A DNA stretch of 52,032 nucleotides, taken from GYS-P2D sp964522505. GTDB lineage: Bacteria > Bacteroidota > Bacteroidia > Chitinophagales > Saprospiraceae. The stretch is from contig CAZFWJ010000020.1 in the NCBI GenBank assembly GCA_964522505.1, positions 1 to 52,032 of the forward strand. Direction: 5' to 3'. The translations under genes and the position numbers were made by a program. The notes under the pieces are model-generated. The model had not been told where the DNA came from, searched no databases, and worked only from the letters and a program-made list of their open reading frames with translations. Below are positions 25,345 to 35,237 of the stretch, piece after piece (position 1 is the stretch's first letter; each line of letters begins with the position of its first letter).

Positions 25345-27768
25345 TCAATGATATTCTTCTTCAAACACCAAATGATAGATGGCCTCGACCACATCCGATA
25401 CTTGGGGCTTAGAATAATAATCCCCCTCACTACCATAAGGAGTTCGATGATCCTTGGCAGTTACTGATTTAGGTGGTGCATCAAGATAGTTAAAGCCACC
25501 ATGTCCTTCTATTACTTGCTGCATCATATATGCGGTAGCTCCACCAGGTACATCTTCATCAAGAAATAGGATCTTGTTAGTTTTCTTTAGAGACTGAAGG
25601 ATGATATGCTCCATATCAAATGGGACTAAAGTCTGAGCGTCAATCAACTCTACATCGACACTAAAACGATCCAAAATCTTAATGGCTTCACGAGCTATAT
25701 GTACGCAGCTTCCATAAGTTACTATTGTAACATCTGAGCCAGATTGTAGCACCTCAGGCATACCTATAGGTACCGTATAATCTCCAATATTATCGGGAAG
25801 TTTTTCTTTTAATCTATACCCATTGAGGCATTCTACTATAATCGCAGGATCAGCTGATTGAAGCATGGTATTATACATACCTGCTGCCTGGACCATATTG
25901 CGAGGCGTGAGGATATATATACCTCTCAAGGCATGAACCATCATCCCCATCGGCGATCCCGTATGCCAGATACCTTCTAATCGATGTCCTCTAGTCCTGA
26001 TGATGAGCGGCACCTGTTGCAGATTATTAGATCTATATCGTAGCGTGGCTACATCATCGGTTAACAGCGGTAGGGCATAGACTAGATAATCCAAATATTG
26101 GATTTCGGCAATCGGCCGCAGCCCTCGCATCGCCGCTCCTTGACCTTGACCAAGTATCGTCCATTCACGGATGCCCGTGTCAAATACGCGCTCTTCTCCA
26201 TGCTTTTTTTGTAAGCCAGCCATGCCTTGATTGACATCTCCAATGTGACCGACATCCTCCCCAAAAGCTATGATGCGCTGATCGGCCTCCATCTTTTTAT
26301 CAAAGAAAGTATTGATAATCTCATAACCATTCATCACCGGGCTGTCGTCAGAATAGCTAGGGCTAATTACTGGTACATTGATCGCAGCTTGATCACCACT
26401 AGCGTAAAGGTGGTGCCCGTAATCGCTTCTATACTTCTGCTGAAGGGATACAATAAACTCTCCTAATGTTATTGGAATGTCTCGACTAGTCGAGCGCAGG
26501 GCAAAATGCAGAGCCTGGGCGTTAGCTAATATTTCACTACTCGTTGGGTTGACCATAGACTTATGATCGGCAACGAGAGAGGCTATATATTCATCCTTGT
26601 TGACCTCATTTGGCAGAGTCGAAACTATAGAATCATATGCGGTACGATACTCATTATTGGGATCTTGAAATCGCTTCCACGAAACCTTCTTCTTTTCTCT
26701 GACATAACTCCTTGCTTCTCGCTTGAGGGTATTCATGAGCTCTTCTGACAAGAGATTATTCTTAAGCATCCATTCGCCCATTTTGATTAGGCCGTCATGC
26801 TCATGCTCCCATGAGAGGCGCTCCTTTGATTTATAACGCTCATGCGATCCAGAAGTCGAATGCCCTTGCGGTTGAGTAAGACCACTCACATGTACTACAG
26901 ATGGCACATGCAGCCTGCGCGTCAGATCCGTGGCCTGATCAAAGGTTACACAGAGACTGGCATAATCCCAGCCATCAACCTGATACAGATTGATCCCGTT
27001 AGCATCCTTTTTCTTCTTCTGAAAACCCTTTAATATCTTAGATATACTGCCCTTAGTGGTCTGTAGTTCTTTGGGTACAGATATGCCATATCCATCATCC
27101 CAAACCGCAACAACCAATGGCACTTGGGTCACGGCGGCGGCATTAATGGTTTCCCAAAAGACACCTTCCGACGTACTCGCATCCCCTATAGTGCAGAAGC
27201 ATACCTCGTTTCCATTATCGCTAAACTGACTGAAGTCAAAATTTCCTTGAAAATTGCGGTAGTATTTGGAAGCCGCAGCCAAACCTATGGCTCGTCCCAT
27301 CTGCCCACCTGTACAACTGATACCTGATGAGATATTATAGTGTTCTGTCTGGTTGATCCATTCGTTATTCGCTGCATTGAAAGCCGTGGCGAAGTGACCC
27401 GTCATCTGGCGCCCTCCCGAGTATGGATCATACGCTACATCACTATACATCTGCGATAGGAAATCTTCCACGCTTGTTAACCCAAGTGATAACATCAAGG
27501 TCTGATCTCTATAATAGCCAGCTCTATAGTCCCCCTTCTTAAAAGCCCGGGCCATTGCCAACTGTGGGAGCTCCTTTCCATCTCCGAAAATGCCAAACTT
27601 TGCCTTGCCCGTAAGGACCTCCCTCCTACCCTGTAGACTTAGCTCTCTACTCACCAATCCTGTCCAAAAATCCTGGATTACCTCAAGTGCCATATTTCTG
27701 GCACGTTCAGGAATATATGACGCGATATTAGACCTCAGTTCTGCATCTAAACTATCGTATAATGTCAT
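25345..27768 (-). CDS. Fused E1 alpha-beta thiamine-dependent 2-oxoacid dehydrogenase
   Basis: 807 residues. The first half (about 60-400) is an E1 alpha domain with YYRDQTLMLSLG, GRQMTGH and the thiamine diphosphate motif GDASTSEGVFWETINAAA. The second half (about 470-807) is an E1 beta domain with RIIAFGEDVGHIGDVNQG, FDTGIREW and IVECLNGYRLKE. The fused arrangement is common in Bacteroidota and is annotated as branched-chain or unspecified 2-oxoacid dehydrogenase E1. It decarboxylates a 2-oxoacid and passes the acyl group to an E2 lipoyl domain, none of which is encoded here. Branched acyl-CoA made this way would feed the iso-branched lipids of this phylum. Stands first in its own transcript. 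Confidence 0.88.
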   Translation of the reverse strand: MTLYDSLDAELRSNIASYIPERARNMALEVIQDFWTGLVSRELSLQGRREVLTGKAKFGIFGDGKELPQLAMARAFKKGDYRAGYYRDQTLMLSLGLTSVEDFLSQMYSDVAYDPYSGGRQMTGHFATAFNAANNEWINQTEHYNISSGISCTGGQMGRAIGLAAASKYYRNFQGNFDFSQFSDNGNEVCFCTIGDASTSEGVFWETINAAAVTQVPLVVAVWDDGYGISVPKELQTTKGSISKILKGFQKKKKDANGINLYQVDGWDYASLCVTFDQATDLTRRLHVPSVVHVSGLTQPQGHSTSGSHERYKSKERLSWEHEHDGLIKMGEWMLKNNLLSEELMNTLKREARSYVREKKKVSWKRFQDPNNEYRTAYDSIVSTLPNEVNKDEYIASLVADHKSMVNPTSSEILANAQALHFALRSTSRDIPITLGEFIVSLQQKYRSDYGHHLYASGDQAAINVPVISPSYSDDSPVMNGYEIINTFFDKKMEADQRIIAFGEDVGHIGDVNQGMAGLQKKHGEERVFDTGIREWTILGQGQGAAMRGLRPIAEIQYLDYLVYALPLLTDDVATLRYRSNNLQQVPLIIRTRGHRLEGIWHTGSPMGMMVHALRGIYILTPRNMVQAAGMYNTMLQSADPAIIVECLNGYRLKEKLPDNIGDYTVPIGMPEVLQSGSDVTIVTYGSCVHIAREAIKILDRFSVDVELIDAQTLVPFDMEHIILQSLKKTNKILFLDEDVPGGATAYMMQQVIEGHGGFNYLDAPPKSVTAKDHRTPYGSEGDYYSKPQVSDVVEAIYHLVFEEEYH

Positions 27769-27907
27769 TTGCGTATTTTGATATTCCTGTCAAAAGGACT
27801 GCAAAAATAAAATCTTTGTTCGGTTCTCTGATAAGATTAGTACTGAGGCTTAACTTATGATTAACAGACCATCGCTGACCAGACAAGTCTAATAGTAAAA
27901 TAATACT

Positions 27908-27915
27908 TAACTTTG
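27908..27915 (+). promoter_or_regulatory. TAnnTTTG -7 box of the DUF1573 gene
   Basis: TAACTTTG fits the Bacteroidota -7 consensus and lies 18 bp before the ATG at 27934. No clear TTTG is seen in the -33 position. Confidence 0.4.
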
Positions 27916-27933
27916 AATCACAACAAATAAGTA

Positions 27934-28377
27934 ATGAAAGCAACAAAGATATTTTTAACCTTGGCACTTTTCATTGGTGCTTTTACGCTGGCGACGGCAC
28001 AAGAAGATGTTTCAGGACCAATAATGACTTTTGAATCATTGACAGTTGAATATGGAACGATTGAGCAACATGGTGATCCACTTAGAATTGCTGAATTCAC
28101 CAATACTGGCACGGAACCTCTAGTCATCTCTAATGCCCGTGGAAGTTGCGGATGTACAGTTCCTGTATGGCCCAAAGAACCTATTATGCCAGGTGAAACG
28201 AGTCAAATAGAAATACGCTACGACACTAAGAGGTTGGGCAAAATCAACAAAACTGTGACGCTTACGACTAATCAAGCTGGAGAGCCAATAGTGCTAAGAG
28301 TCAAAGGACAGATCAATAAGGCTGTAGAGCAGGAGAGTGTTCCTGAGAATAAGACTGGCCTTAAAATCCCGAACTAG
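27934..28377 (+). CDS. Exported DUF1573 protein
   Basis: 147 residues. Signal peptide of about 22 residues (hydrophobic 6-20, ends ATAQE), then one Ig-like ASH-type domain of the DUF1573 family: FESLTVEYGTIEQHGDP, then AEFTNTGTEPLVISNARGSC, GCTVPVWPKEPIMPGE and ITLTTN-type strands ending VLRVKGQI. The family is very common in Bacteroidota. It is thought to be periplasmic or surface-bound and has no agreed function. A strong terminator follows, so it is monocistronic. Confidence 0.88.
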   Translation: MKATKIFLTLALFIGAFTLATAQEDVSGPIMTFESLTVEYGTIEQHGDPLRIAEFTNTGTEPLVISNARGSCGCTVPVWPKEPIMPGETSQIEIRYDTKRLGKINKTVTLTTNQAGEPIVLRVKGQINKAVEQESVPENKTGLKIPN

Positions 28378-28404
28378 TCGAGAGATTCCGAGATAATTTA
28401 TATT

Positions 28405-28437
28405 GCCGGCAACATTTTGGATGTTGTCGGCTTTTTT
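28405..28437 (+). terminator. Rho-independent terminator after DUF1573 gene
   Basis: GCCGGCAACAT and ATGTTGTCGGC form an 11-bp stem with one G-U pair around a 5-nt loop, followed by TTTTTT. Confidence 0.85.
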
Positions 28438-28464
28438 ATTTCTAAACAGCAGTATTAAACAATA

Positions 28465-29226
28465 ATGATCATCTTATTATCACCAGCCAAATCACTTAAC
28501 GAAGCTCAAACACAGCGTGCAGACTATACCATTCCGAGACACCGTAAGGAGTCTTTTGAACTGGTCAAAGTATTGAGAGGATACCAAGAAGAAGATCTTA
28601 TGCAATTGATGCATATCAGCAAAGATCTCGCGGGATTAAATCGATCTAGGTACAAATCATTTAGAAAGACACATGAGGCGGATAGTAGCCTGATAGCCGT
28701 AGATACATTTGATGGCGATGTCTACAAGGGCTTACAGGCCGAGACCTGGTCAAAGTCCCAGATGCAGTTTGCTCAGGATCATCTTAGGATACTCTCTGGG
28801 TTATATGGTCTGTTGAGGCCCCTCGATCTGATGCATCCCTACCGCTTAGAAATGGGAACCAGACTTAAGACAGTTCGAGGTAACAACTTATATCAATATT
28901 GGGATCAGACAATAACTAATGATCTCAACAAAGATCTCAAATCCATAGGAAGTAAGTCCATCATCAACTTAGCGTCAAATGAGTACTTCAAGGCTGTTAA
29001 AAAAAATAAGCTTAAAGCAAATGTCCTTACTATCAACTTTAAAGAGTATAGAGACGGCGAACTTAAGTTTATTTCTTTCAATGCTAAGAAGGCCAGGGGT
29101 CTGATGGCTAAATATATCATCCAAAATGGATTAACAGTTCAAGAGCATATCAAGGGATTCAACACCGACAATTACGCCTATGACGATAGTCTGTCAACAG
29201 AATACGAATGGATTTTCGTCAGATAA
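28465..29226 (+). CDS. yaaA: YaaA-family peroxide-stress protein
   Basis: 253 residues, the normal length for YaaA (DUF328). It begins with the hallmark MIILLSPAKSLNE and carries LSGLYGLLRPLDLMHPYRLEM, INLASNEYFKAV, then GFNTDNYAYDDSLSTEYEWI. In E. coli YaaA lowers free iron and protects DNA during hydrogen peroxide stress; the fold is a cytoplasmic cantaloupe-like DNA-binding one. Its start is 28 bp after the preceding terminator, so it has its own promoter. Confidence 0.92.
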   Translation: MIILLSPAKSLNEAQTQRADYTIPRHRKESFELVKVLRGYQEEDLMQLMHISKDLAGLNRSRYKSFRKTHEADSSLIAVDTFDGDVYKGLQAETWSKSQMQFAQDHLRILSGLYGLLRPLDLMHPYRLEMGTRLKTVRGNNLYQYWDQTITNDLNKDLKSIGSKSIINLASNEYFKAVKKNKLKANVLTINFKEYRDGELKFISFNAKKARGLMAKYIIQNGLTVQEHIKGFNTDNYAYDDSLSTEYEWIFVR

Positions 29227-29328
29227 AAAGGTCTATACATCTGCTTATACGTCGTATTAATCTAATAGAGCGCAACCTATATATATATGTTAGGTCTAAG
29301 GTGGTAGAATAGAATACCTTTAACTCTG

Positions 29329-29673
29329 ATGAGTAATGAACAACTCTATAAGCAGGCGCTCGCCAAAGTAAAACAACGGAAGAAGTTTTACCGCCATGTG
29401 ATGACATGGGTGATTCTGAGTGTTTTTTTCGTATTACTCAACCTGGCGACTACGGATTATTTCTGGGCCATCTTTCCTATTCTTGCTTGGGGCATAGGTG
29501 TTGCCTTTCACGGCCTACAGGTATTCTCGGATGAGTGGGAAGACCAAGAGATCGAAAAGGAATATGAACGCTTGCGGCGCAAGAACATGGACTTTCATGG
29601 AGATGACATTGAAGACATCGATCCCGCACAACCTAAAGGACCTAAAACCTGGAAAGATGACGATTTCGTGTGA
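29329..29673 (+). CDS. 2TM-domain membrane protein
   Basis: 114 residues of the short 2TM family: a basic start (YKQALAKVKQRKKFYRHVM), two membrane helices at about 24-42 and 47-64 with FWAIFPILAWGIGVAFHGL, then an acidic charged tail. These proteins are found alone or fused to LytTR regulators in Bacteroidota; their function is not known. The next 226 bp (29674-29899) contain no gene that I can support apart from a possible promoter. Confidence 0.8.
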   Translation: MSNEQLYKQALAKVKQRKKFYRHVMTWVILSVFFVLLNLATTDYFWAIFPILAWGIGVAFHGLQVFSDEWEDQEIEKEYERLRRKNMDFHGDDIEDIDPAQPKGPKTWKDDDFV

Positions 29674-29866
29674 ACAAAGCAAAGAGTTTTTTACCGGATA
29701 CATAGAACACGCATATTGATATTGAATCAGCTCAGGAAGAAAATTTGCAGAATACTACTAATCGATTGCTACTCTATATTCCTTAATCAGATACCTATGC
29801 TTCGTTTCTACGTTTAAACATCGTCACAATAAATTCTCAGTAATTACCACTTCTCCAAGTATTACG

Positions 29867-29874
29867 TATTTTTG
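29867..29874 (+). promoter_or_regulatory. TAnnTTTG -7 box before the cation channel gene
   Basis: TATTTTTG fits the -7 consensus 25 bp before the ATG at 29900. It lies between imperfect inverted TACGTA/TACGTA-like arms (29863-29883), which might bind a regulator. Confidence 0.35.
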
Positions 29875-29899
29875 TTATACGTATTAGACTGATATTTAA

Positions 29900-30745
29900 A
29901 TGATCAAATTCAGAGGAAAAGAAATTAGTAAGAAGAAGCTGCATAGTGTAATCTTCGAAACTAACACACCTGAAGGAAAGCAATTTGATATCATCTTACT
30001 TATTCTCATAGCAGTAAGTGTTATCATCGTAGCTCTCGAGACCGTACCATCCATAGGTGGTCGCTTCGAATCATTATTTAAAACCTTAGAATGGATCTTT
30101 ACAATCATATTTACCATAGAGTATGCGCTTAGGATTTATTCTGTCAAGAATCCATGGAAGTATATCACGAGCTTCTATGGCATAGTAGATCTTGTCTCCA
30201 TTGTACCTACTTATCTCAGTGTTGTCTACACTGGATCACAAGCTTTATTGGTGGTAAGAGCCCTCCGATTATTCAGAATTTTTAGAATATTCAAAATGGC
30301 TCGAGCGATGAATCAGGGATTTGTCATTGTCAGAGCCCTTAAAAATTCGACCACTAAAATCTTAGTTTTTTTATTCGCAGTCATGATGGTCGTCTGTATT
30401 TTTGGATCGTTTATGTACTTAGTTGAGGGGGGTACTAATGATAAATTTGATAGTATTCCAAGGAGCATTTATTGGTCTATTGTAACTATTACAACGGTCG
30501 GGTTTGGAGATATTACACCGCAGACGACATTGGGACAGTTCCTGTCCGCCATACTCATGATAGTGGGATACGCCATTATCGCAGTACCCACTGGCATAGT
30601 GACTTCAGAACTAACCAAAAGAGATAGTATTATACAAGAGAGTGATCTGTCAACTGAGCACTGCCCGTCCTGCTCTAAAGAAGGTCATGATGAAGATGCC
30701 ATTCACTGTAAGTACTGCGGTGAAGTATTGAATGAAGTAGATTAA
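29900..30745 (+). CDS. Voltage-gated-type potassium channel with C-terminal zinc ribbon
   Basis: 281 residues. Six membrane segments: the arginine-bearing S4 is VVRALRLFRIFRIFKMARAM (118-137), and the pore loop holds the potassium filter TVGFGD at 199-204. After S6 a cytoplasmic tail ends in a zinc ribbon with C255-x2-C258 and C270-x2-C273. The filter indicates potassium selectivity. Each subunit would assemble into a tetramer in the inner membrane. A zinc ribbon replaces the RCK or cyclic-nucleotide domain usual in bacterial channels and might sense redox state or metal. Its stop codon directly abuts the stop of fabH. Confidence 0.88.
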   Translation: MIKFRGKEISKKKLHSVIFETNTPEGKQFDIILLILIAVSVIIVALETVPSIGGRFESLFKTLEWIFTIIFTIEYALRIYSVKNPWKYITSFYGIVDLVSIVPTYLSVVYTGSQALLVVRALRLFRIFRIFKMARAMNQGFVIVRALKNSTTKILVFLFAVMMVVCIFGSFMYLVEGGTNDKFDSIPRSIYWSIVTITTVGFGDITPQTTLGQFLSAILMIVGYAIIAVPTGIVTSELTKRDSIIQESDLSTEHCPSCSKEGHDEDAIHCKYCGEVLNEVD

Positions 30746-31804
30746 TTACCAGCGTATCAGGGCGCTGCCCCAGGTAAATCCACTACCGAAAGCCGCTAAG
30801 CATACCAAATCTCCATCTTTAATTTTACCCAGATCTCGCGCTTCACATAGTGCAATTGGAATTGACGCTGCTGTGGTATTGCCATACTTCTGGATGTTGT
30901 TGAACACTTTAGAGTCATCCAGCTGCATCAATCTCTGCACGAACTGACTAATCCTGAGATTAGCCTGATGAGGGATCAGCATATCGACATCCTCTGGTTT
31001 ATATCCTGTGTCATCAAGCGCTTCCTGTATGGCAGCAGGAAATTTTTGCACAGCCCACTTGAATACCAATGGACCATTCATATTGGGATAAATCAGATGG
31101 TCATCGAGCATCTTCTGCGTCATGTATATGCCACCAGGTTTATCATCTTGAGGAAATCCAAACTGCTCCTTGCCCAGATGATGCCCTCCATGCGAGCCTG
31201 GTGTGATCATAGCCAACTCTTCGGCACAAGTACCATTGGAGTGGAGATTAGTAGTAAGAACGCCTCTCCCTTCTTCCTCAGTAGGTTGCAATATAACAGC
31301 GCCTGCACCATCTCCAAAAATCACGGTAACATTACGACCTCTCGTATCAAAGTCCAATCCCATTGAGTGCATCTCAGAACCCACTAAAAGTATGTTCTTA
31401 TACATGCCTGTTTTGATAAATTGATCACCAATTGACAAGCCATATATGAATCCGGAACACTGATTACGAATATCAAGAGCTCCAATCTCCGTATTAGTGA
31501 TTCCCAATTCTCTTTGCAACAAGACACCACAACCTGGAAAAAAATAATCGGGGCTAAGTGTAGCAAAAATGATGAAGTCGACATCTTCTTTTTGGATACC
31601 TGCATCGGCGATCGCTTTTTTTGCTGCCTCTGCCGCAAGAGTAGTAGTTGTCTCCTCATGCTTAATGGCATATCGTCTTTCTCGGATACCAGTTCGTTCC
31701 TTTATCCAATCATCTGAAGTATCCATGTATTGAGTGAGATCATCATTCGTGACCACGTTGTCAGGAACATAATACCCTATACCACCGATTTTAGTGTTTT
31801 TCAT
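30746..31804 (-). CDS. fabH: 3-oxoacyl-ACP synthase III (FabH-type)
   Basis: 352 residues, about 25-30 longer than E. coli FabH. The catalytic triad is complete: C116 in RNQCSGFIYG, H279 in IPHQANLRIS and N309 in KYGNTTAAS. The start signature WIKERTGIRERR is also present. The extra length is an insert with GSHGGHHLGKEQFGFPQD around 203-220, typical of the longer FabH-like proteins of this phylum. It condenses an acyl-CoA primer with malonyl-ACP to start fatty acid synthesis, or an alternative beta-keto product if it is a paralogue. It is divergent from the DUF5686 gene. Confidence 0.88.
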   Translation of the reverse strand: MKNTKIGGIGYYVPDNVVTNDDLTQYMDTSDDWIKERTGIRERRYAIKHEETTTTLAAEAAKKAIADAGIQKEDVDFIIFATLSPDYFFPGCGVLLQRELGITNTEIGALDIRNQCSGFIYGLSIGDQFIKTGMYKNILLVGSEMHSMGLDFDTRGRNVTVIFGDGAGAVILQPTEEEGRGVLTTNLHSNGTCAEELAMITPGSHGGHHLGKEQFGFPQDDKPGGIYMTQKMLDDHLIYPNMNGPLVFKWAVQKFPAAIQEALDDTGYKPEDVDMLIPHQANLRISQFVQRLMQLDDSKVFNNIQKYGNTTAASIPIALCEARDLGKIKDGDLVCLAAFGSGFTWGSALIRW

Positions 31805-32093
31805 AAGACTGGTTTAGGGCACCAAGATATAAACCATTTTATGATTTGATAGCCAATTTTACAATAGTGTCTCAGCATTTTCTGGACAGAATAAGCAGCA
31901 TTTATTAATTCTTCTGCGTCATCTTAACAATCCAGAAATGGATATCTACAGATTGGAGCACTAATTTTGAATAATCAATCAACAGAAAATTAAAAACATA
32001 TCTATCTGTAATCAGTTTAGAGACTGATCCACTCAATTTAGTTTTTATATGATCGAATTATTCCGAAGCATCAACTCTACTTTTATCCACGAT

Positions 32094-34655
32094 ATGAGAT
32101 TTAAATTAGGTCTTCTTTTTCTATTGTTATTATCATCAGGTATGGCGACTGGTCAAGGAGTGACGAAGGTTTCAGGCAAAGTATTCGATGCTGAGACCAA
32201 GGAACCCTTACCGTTTGTAAATATTTCATTTGAAAATACTAGTGTTGGTACGACTACTGATTTGGATGGATACTTTGAGATAGATTCAAGATTTGTAACT
32301 GACAATCTGTGTGCGTCGTTTCTAAGCTTCAAAACGCAATGCCAGCGCATAGAGGTAGAAGGAAAGAATCGTAAGCTTGAGTTCTATCTGGAGAGTGATC
32401 GCCTCGAACTCGAGGAAGTTACCATAGTCGCCAAGCGTGGGCGCTATCGAAAAAAGAATAACCCAGCAGTCGAATTGATGCGCAAGGTAATCGACAACAA
32501 AGGAGAAAACAGACTCGAAGGGCAAGATTACTATTCCTACGATAAGTATGAACGTATTGAATTGGACCTTAATAATGTCACGCAAGAATTTCAAGATCGA
32601 AAGCTATTCAACAAATTTGATCTTCTTTGGAATTATCTAGATACTTCCGAAGTCAATGGTAAGGTATACCTACCTATGTATCTAAGGGAGGTGAACTCGC
32701 AGGTATACTATCGAAGCAATCCTGAGGATAAAAAAGAAATTCGAACAGCCATCAAAAACACAAAATTTGATGAGTCTGTCGACGATGAAAGCATTACAGA
32801 TCTCTTGGACTTTTTATATCAGGACATTGATATCTATGATAACACCATTCCGTTGTTGGACAACAACTTTATCAGTCCTATATCACCATTGGCATTGAAC
32901 TTCTATCGGTTTTATATACTGGATACGACTGATGTCAATGGCATTAATAGCATCCGCCTCGGATTCATTCCTCGTAACAAGTCGAATTTTGGATTTACAG
33001 GTGACCTGTATGTATCCAATGATAGTAGCCAGCACTATGTAACGAGGGCGGACTTCGGCATCATAGGAAATATTAATCTGAATTTCGTTAATGATATTCA
33101 GGTCATCCAAGACTTCATTCCGTATGAGGATGCCTATATCAAAACTCGGGATGATCTAACTATAGACTATAGTGTGTCTAAGAATGGCATAGGATTCTAT
33201 GGCACGAGGACGTTAGGCTTTGAAAATTTCAGCTTTGAACCCACCGAGGATCCCTCGGTGTTCGACGGCTTGGAGAGAGTCGTCACTGTCGAAGGAGCCT
33301 ATAATCAGTCGGAAGAATATTGGCAGGGAAATCGGATGCTCGCACTGACTGAGAATCAGGAAGGTCTATATCAGATGATTGATACGCTAACCAATCTTCC
33401 GGCCTATAAGCGGCTTGTAACTGGAGTCAAGATAGCTACCACTGGATTCATTCCGTTTCCGCGGTTCGAGATTGGACCATTGGCTACTTTCTATAGTTTC
33501 AATCAAGTAGAAGGCTCAAGGGTACGTATTGGCGCTGAAACAAACTTTGGTTTTAGTAAAAAGTGGTTCGCAGATGGATATCTGGCATACGGATTCAGGG
33601 ATGAAAGATTTAAAGGAAAGGCCGCACTTACCTATACCTTCAACTCTGATTGGCGCTCTAACCCACGTCACTTTATAAGGGCTATCTATCAAGAAGAAGC
33701 TACATTCCCAGGTCAAGCCATTCAATTTCTCCAACAGGATAATGTACTACTATCAGCTCGACGTGGTAACACCACTCGGATGATTCTTGAGAAAGAAAGA
33801 AGATTTGAATATACTCGAGAGGCGGCCAGCTTAGCAATAGATGTTTATTTTTCTGATAAAACTACTGATCCTTATGGTGAGTTGATCCTACCTTTCATCA
33901 ATGAAAATGGTGAAAACGAGTTTCTAGATGATCTACAGACTACCTCATTTGGAATAGGTTTAGAGTTCGCGCCGAATAAGCAATTCTTACAAGGTCGCCA
34001 GTTTAGGACTCCCATTATTAATCAGTTTCCGATCTGGACATTCAGGTATGAGAACTCATTTGAGAACTTCTTAGGAAGTGATTTTACTTATCACCGATTC
34101 GATGTAGGATTCTTCAAGAGATTTAACCTATCCATTTTGGGTCATACTAATATCGGTATAGAGGCAGGAAAGATCTTTGGTGATATACCATATATATTAC
34201 TATTCGTGCCCAGAGCGAACCAATCGTTCTCTTATCAGCGGCAATCATTTAACTTGATGAACTTCTTAGAGTTCGTATCTGATGATTACGTATTCTTCAG
34301 AGCGGAACACTTCTTTAAGGGATTCTTCCTGAACCGGGTGCCATTGCTCAAGAAGCTTGGTCTCCGAGAGATTGCATCATTTAAGGCCGTATATGGCACA
34401 CTGAACGATGAGAACAATCCTGCCTTGAATAGAGGTATCCCTAATTTCACAGAGAACGACCAAGGTATTCCGCTCACCTATACATTTGAGGATGGGGTGC
34501 CGTATATAGAAGCCAGTATCGGAGTCTCTAATATTTTTAAAGTGCTGAGAGTAGATTTGGTGCGACGGCTGACATATTTAGATCATCCAAATGTCCCAAA
34601 CCTATTTAATGTACGAGGTTTAGGTATTAGAGCTAGGTTTAAAGTTGAATTTTAA
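32094..34655 (+). CDS. DUF5686 outer-membrane protein with carboxypeptidase-regulatory domain
   Basis: 853 residues from the ATG at 32094, which starts the signal peptide MRFKLGLLFLLLLSSGMATG; the open frame begins earlier at 32049. A CarboxypepD_reg-like domain follows (VSGKVFDAETKEPLPFVNIS, LEEVTIVAKRG), then a DUF5686 region (NNPAVELMRKVIDNKGENR, PLYMREVNSQ-like text, FGFTGDLYV) and a C-terminal outer-membrane beta-barrel (last 450 residues, ends RARFKVEF). The family is widespread in Bacteroidota, with no proven function. It is the first gene of a same-strand run leading into the DUF4833 and hydroxylase genes. Confidence 0.82.
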   Translation: MRFKLGLLFLLLLSSGMATGQGVTKVSGKVFDAETKEPLPFVNISFENTSVGTTTDLDGYFEIDSRFVTDNLCASFLSFKTQCQRIEVEGKNRKLEFYLESDRLELEEVTIVAKRGRYRKKNNPAVELMRKVIDNKGENRLEGQDYYSYDKYERIELDLNNVTQEFQDRKLFNKFDLLWNYLDTSEVNGKVYLPMYLREVNSQVYYRSNPEDKKEIRTAIKNTKFDESVDDESITDLLDFLYQDIDIYDNTIPLLDNNFISPISPLALNFYRFYILDTTDVNGINSIRLGFIPRNKSNFGFTGDLYVSNDSSQHYVTRADFGIIGNINLNFVNDIQVIQDFIPYEDAYIKTRDDLTIDYSVSKNGIGFYGTRTLGFENFSFEPTEDPSVFDGLERVVTVEGAYNQSEEYWQGNRMLALTENQEGLYQMIDTLTNLPAYKRLVTGVKIATTGFIPFPRFEIGPLATFYSFNQVEGSRVRIGAETNFGFSKKWFADGYLAYGFRDERFKGKAALTYTFNSDWRSNPRHFIRAIYQEEATFPGQAIQFLQQDNVLLSARRGNTTRMILEKERRFEYTREAASLAIDVYFSDKTTDPYGELILPFINENGENEFLDDLQTTSFGIGLEFAPNKQFLQGRQFRTPIINQFPIWTFRYENSFENFLGSDFTYHRFDVGFFKRFNLSILGHTNIGIEAGKIFGDIPYILLFVPRANQSFSYQRQSFNLMNFLEFVSDDYVFFRAEHFFKGFFLNRVPLLKKLGLREIASFKAVYGTLNDENNPALNRGIPNFTENDQGIPLTYTFEDGVPYIEASIGVSNIFKVLRVDLVRRLTYLDHPNVPNLFNVRGLGIRARFKVEF

Positions 34656-34673
34656 ATCTTCTTTGAATTATCT

Positions 34674-35237
34674 TTGCCACAGAATCTAGGTATAGTAAAA
34701 TCTGCAGGATTGAAATTTGAACTGAGAAAGAAAAATCATGGAGACCCTGGGTCTAAGGGACTACCAGAGCATTATCCTCGACCTCCCGAGGATCAAGATT
34801 TGCTTTTCTACATTCAGCGCAATCATGATCACGATACTATTGTCTACAAGATAAATCGCAATTTAGATGGTCTTATCAATGGTGATCTGCCGATGCATGC
34901 CTACTGGATCAAATACACTGAAGGAGGAAAACTTGTAGGCCTAAATCATATGCAATCAAAGTTGGCATATGGCTATGATTCTACACAGATCTCTAAGGAT
35001 CTCTACTCCTTTAGGTTTGTGTCATATAAGGACTTGACCCTATTCATTGCGAGAGATCCTGTCACAGATCGATTTAGGGTAAATGTGAAACTAAATGGCA
35101 AGAATATGTGGGTGAATAATATCTATGTATATGCTGTGGAGTTCGGTGTATTTCCAGATGTAAAATTCATCGAGTTATATGGTGACGACTTTAGCTCTGG
35201 ATTACCATTATATGATAAAATCACACTTGCGGAATGA
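34674..35237 (+). CDS. DUF4833 protein
   Basis: 187 residues. No ATG is available near the N-terminus, and the frame opens with a TTG at 34674, 18 bp after the DUF5686 stop. The core LLFYIQRNHDHDTIVYKIN, then MHAYWIKYTEGGK and AYGYDS, matches the DUF4833 family. The fold is predicted to be all-beta; the function is not known. Its stop overlaps the start of the fatty acid hydroxylase gene by 4 bp (ATGA), so the two are translationally coupled, which hints at a role in lipid modification. Confidence 0.72.
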   Translation: MPQNLGIVKSAGLKFELRKKNHGDPGSKGLPEHYPRPPEDQDLLFYIQRNHDHDTIVYKINRNLDGLINGDLPMHAYWIKYTEGGKLVGLNHMQSKLAYGYDSTQISKDLYSFRFVSYKDLTLFIARDPVTDRFRVNVKLNGKNMWVNNIYVYAVEFGVFPDVKFIELYGDDFSSGLPLYDKITLAE

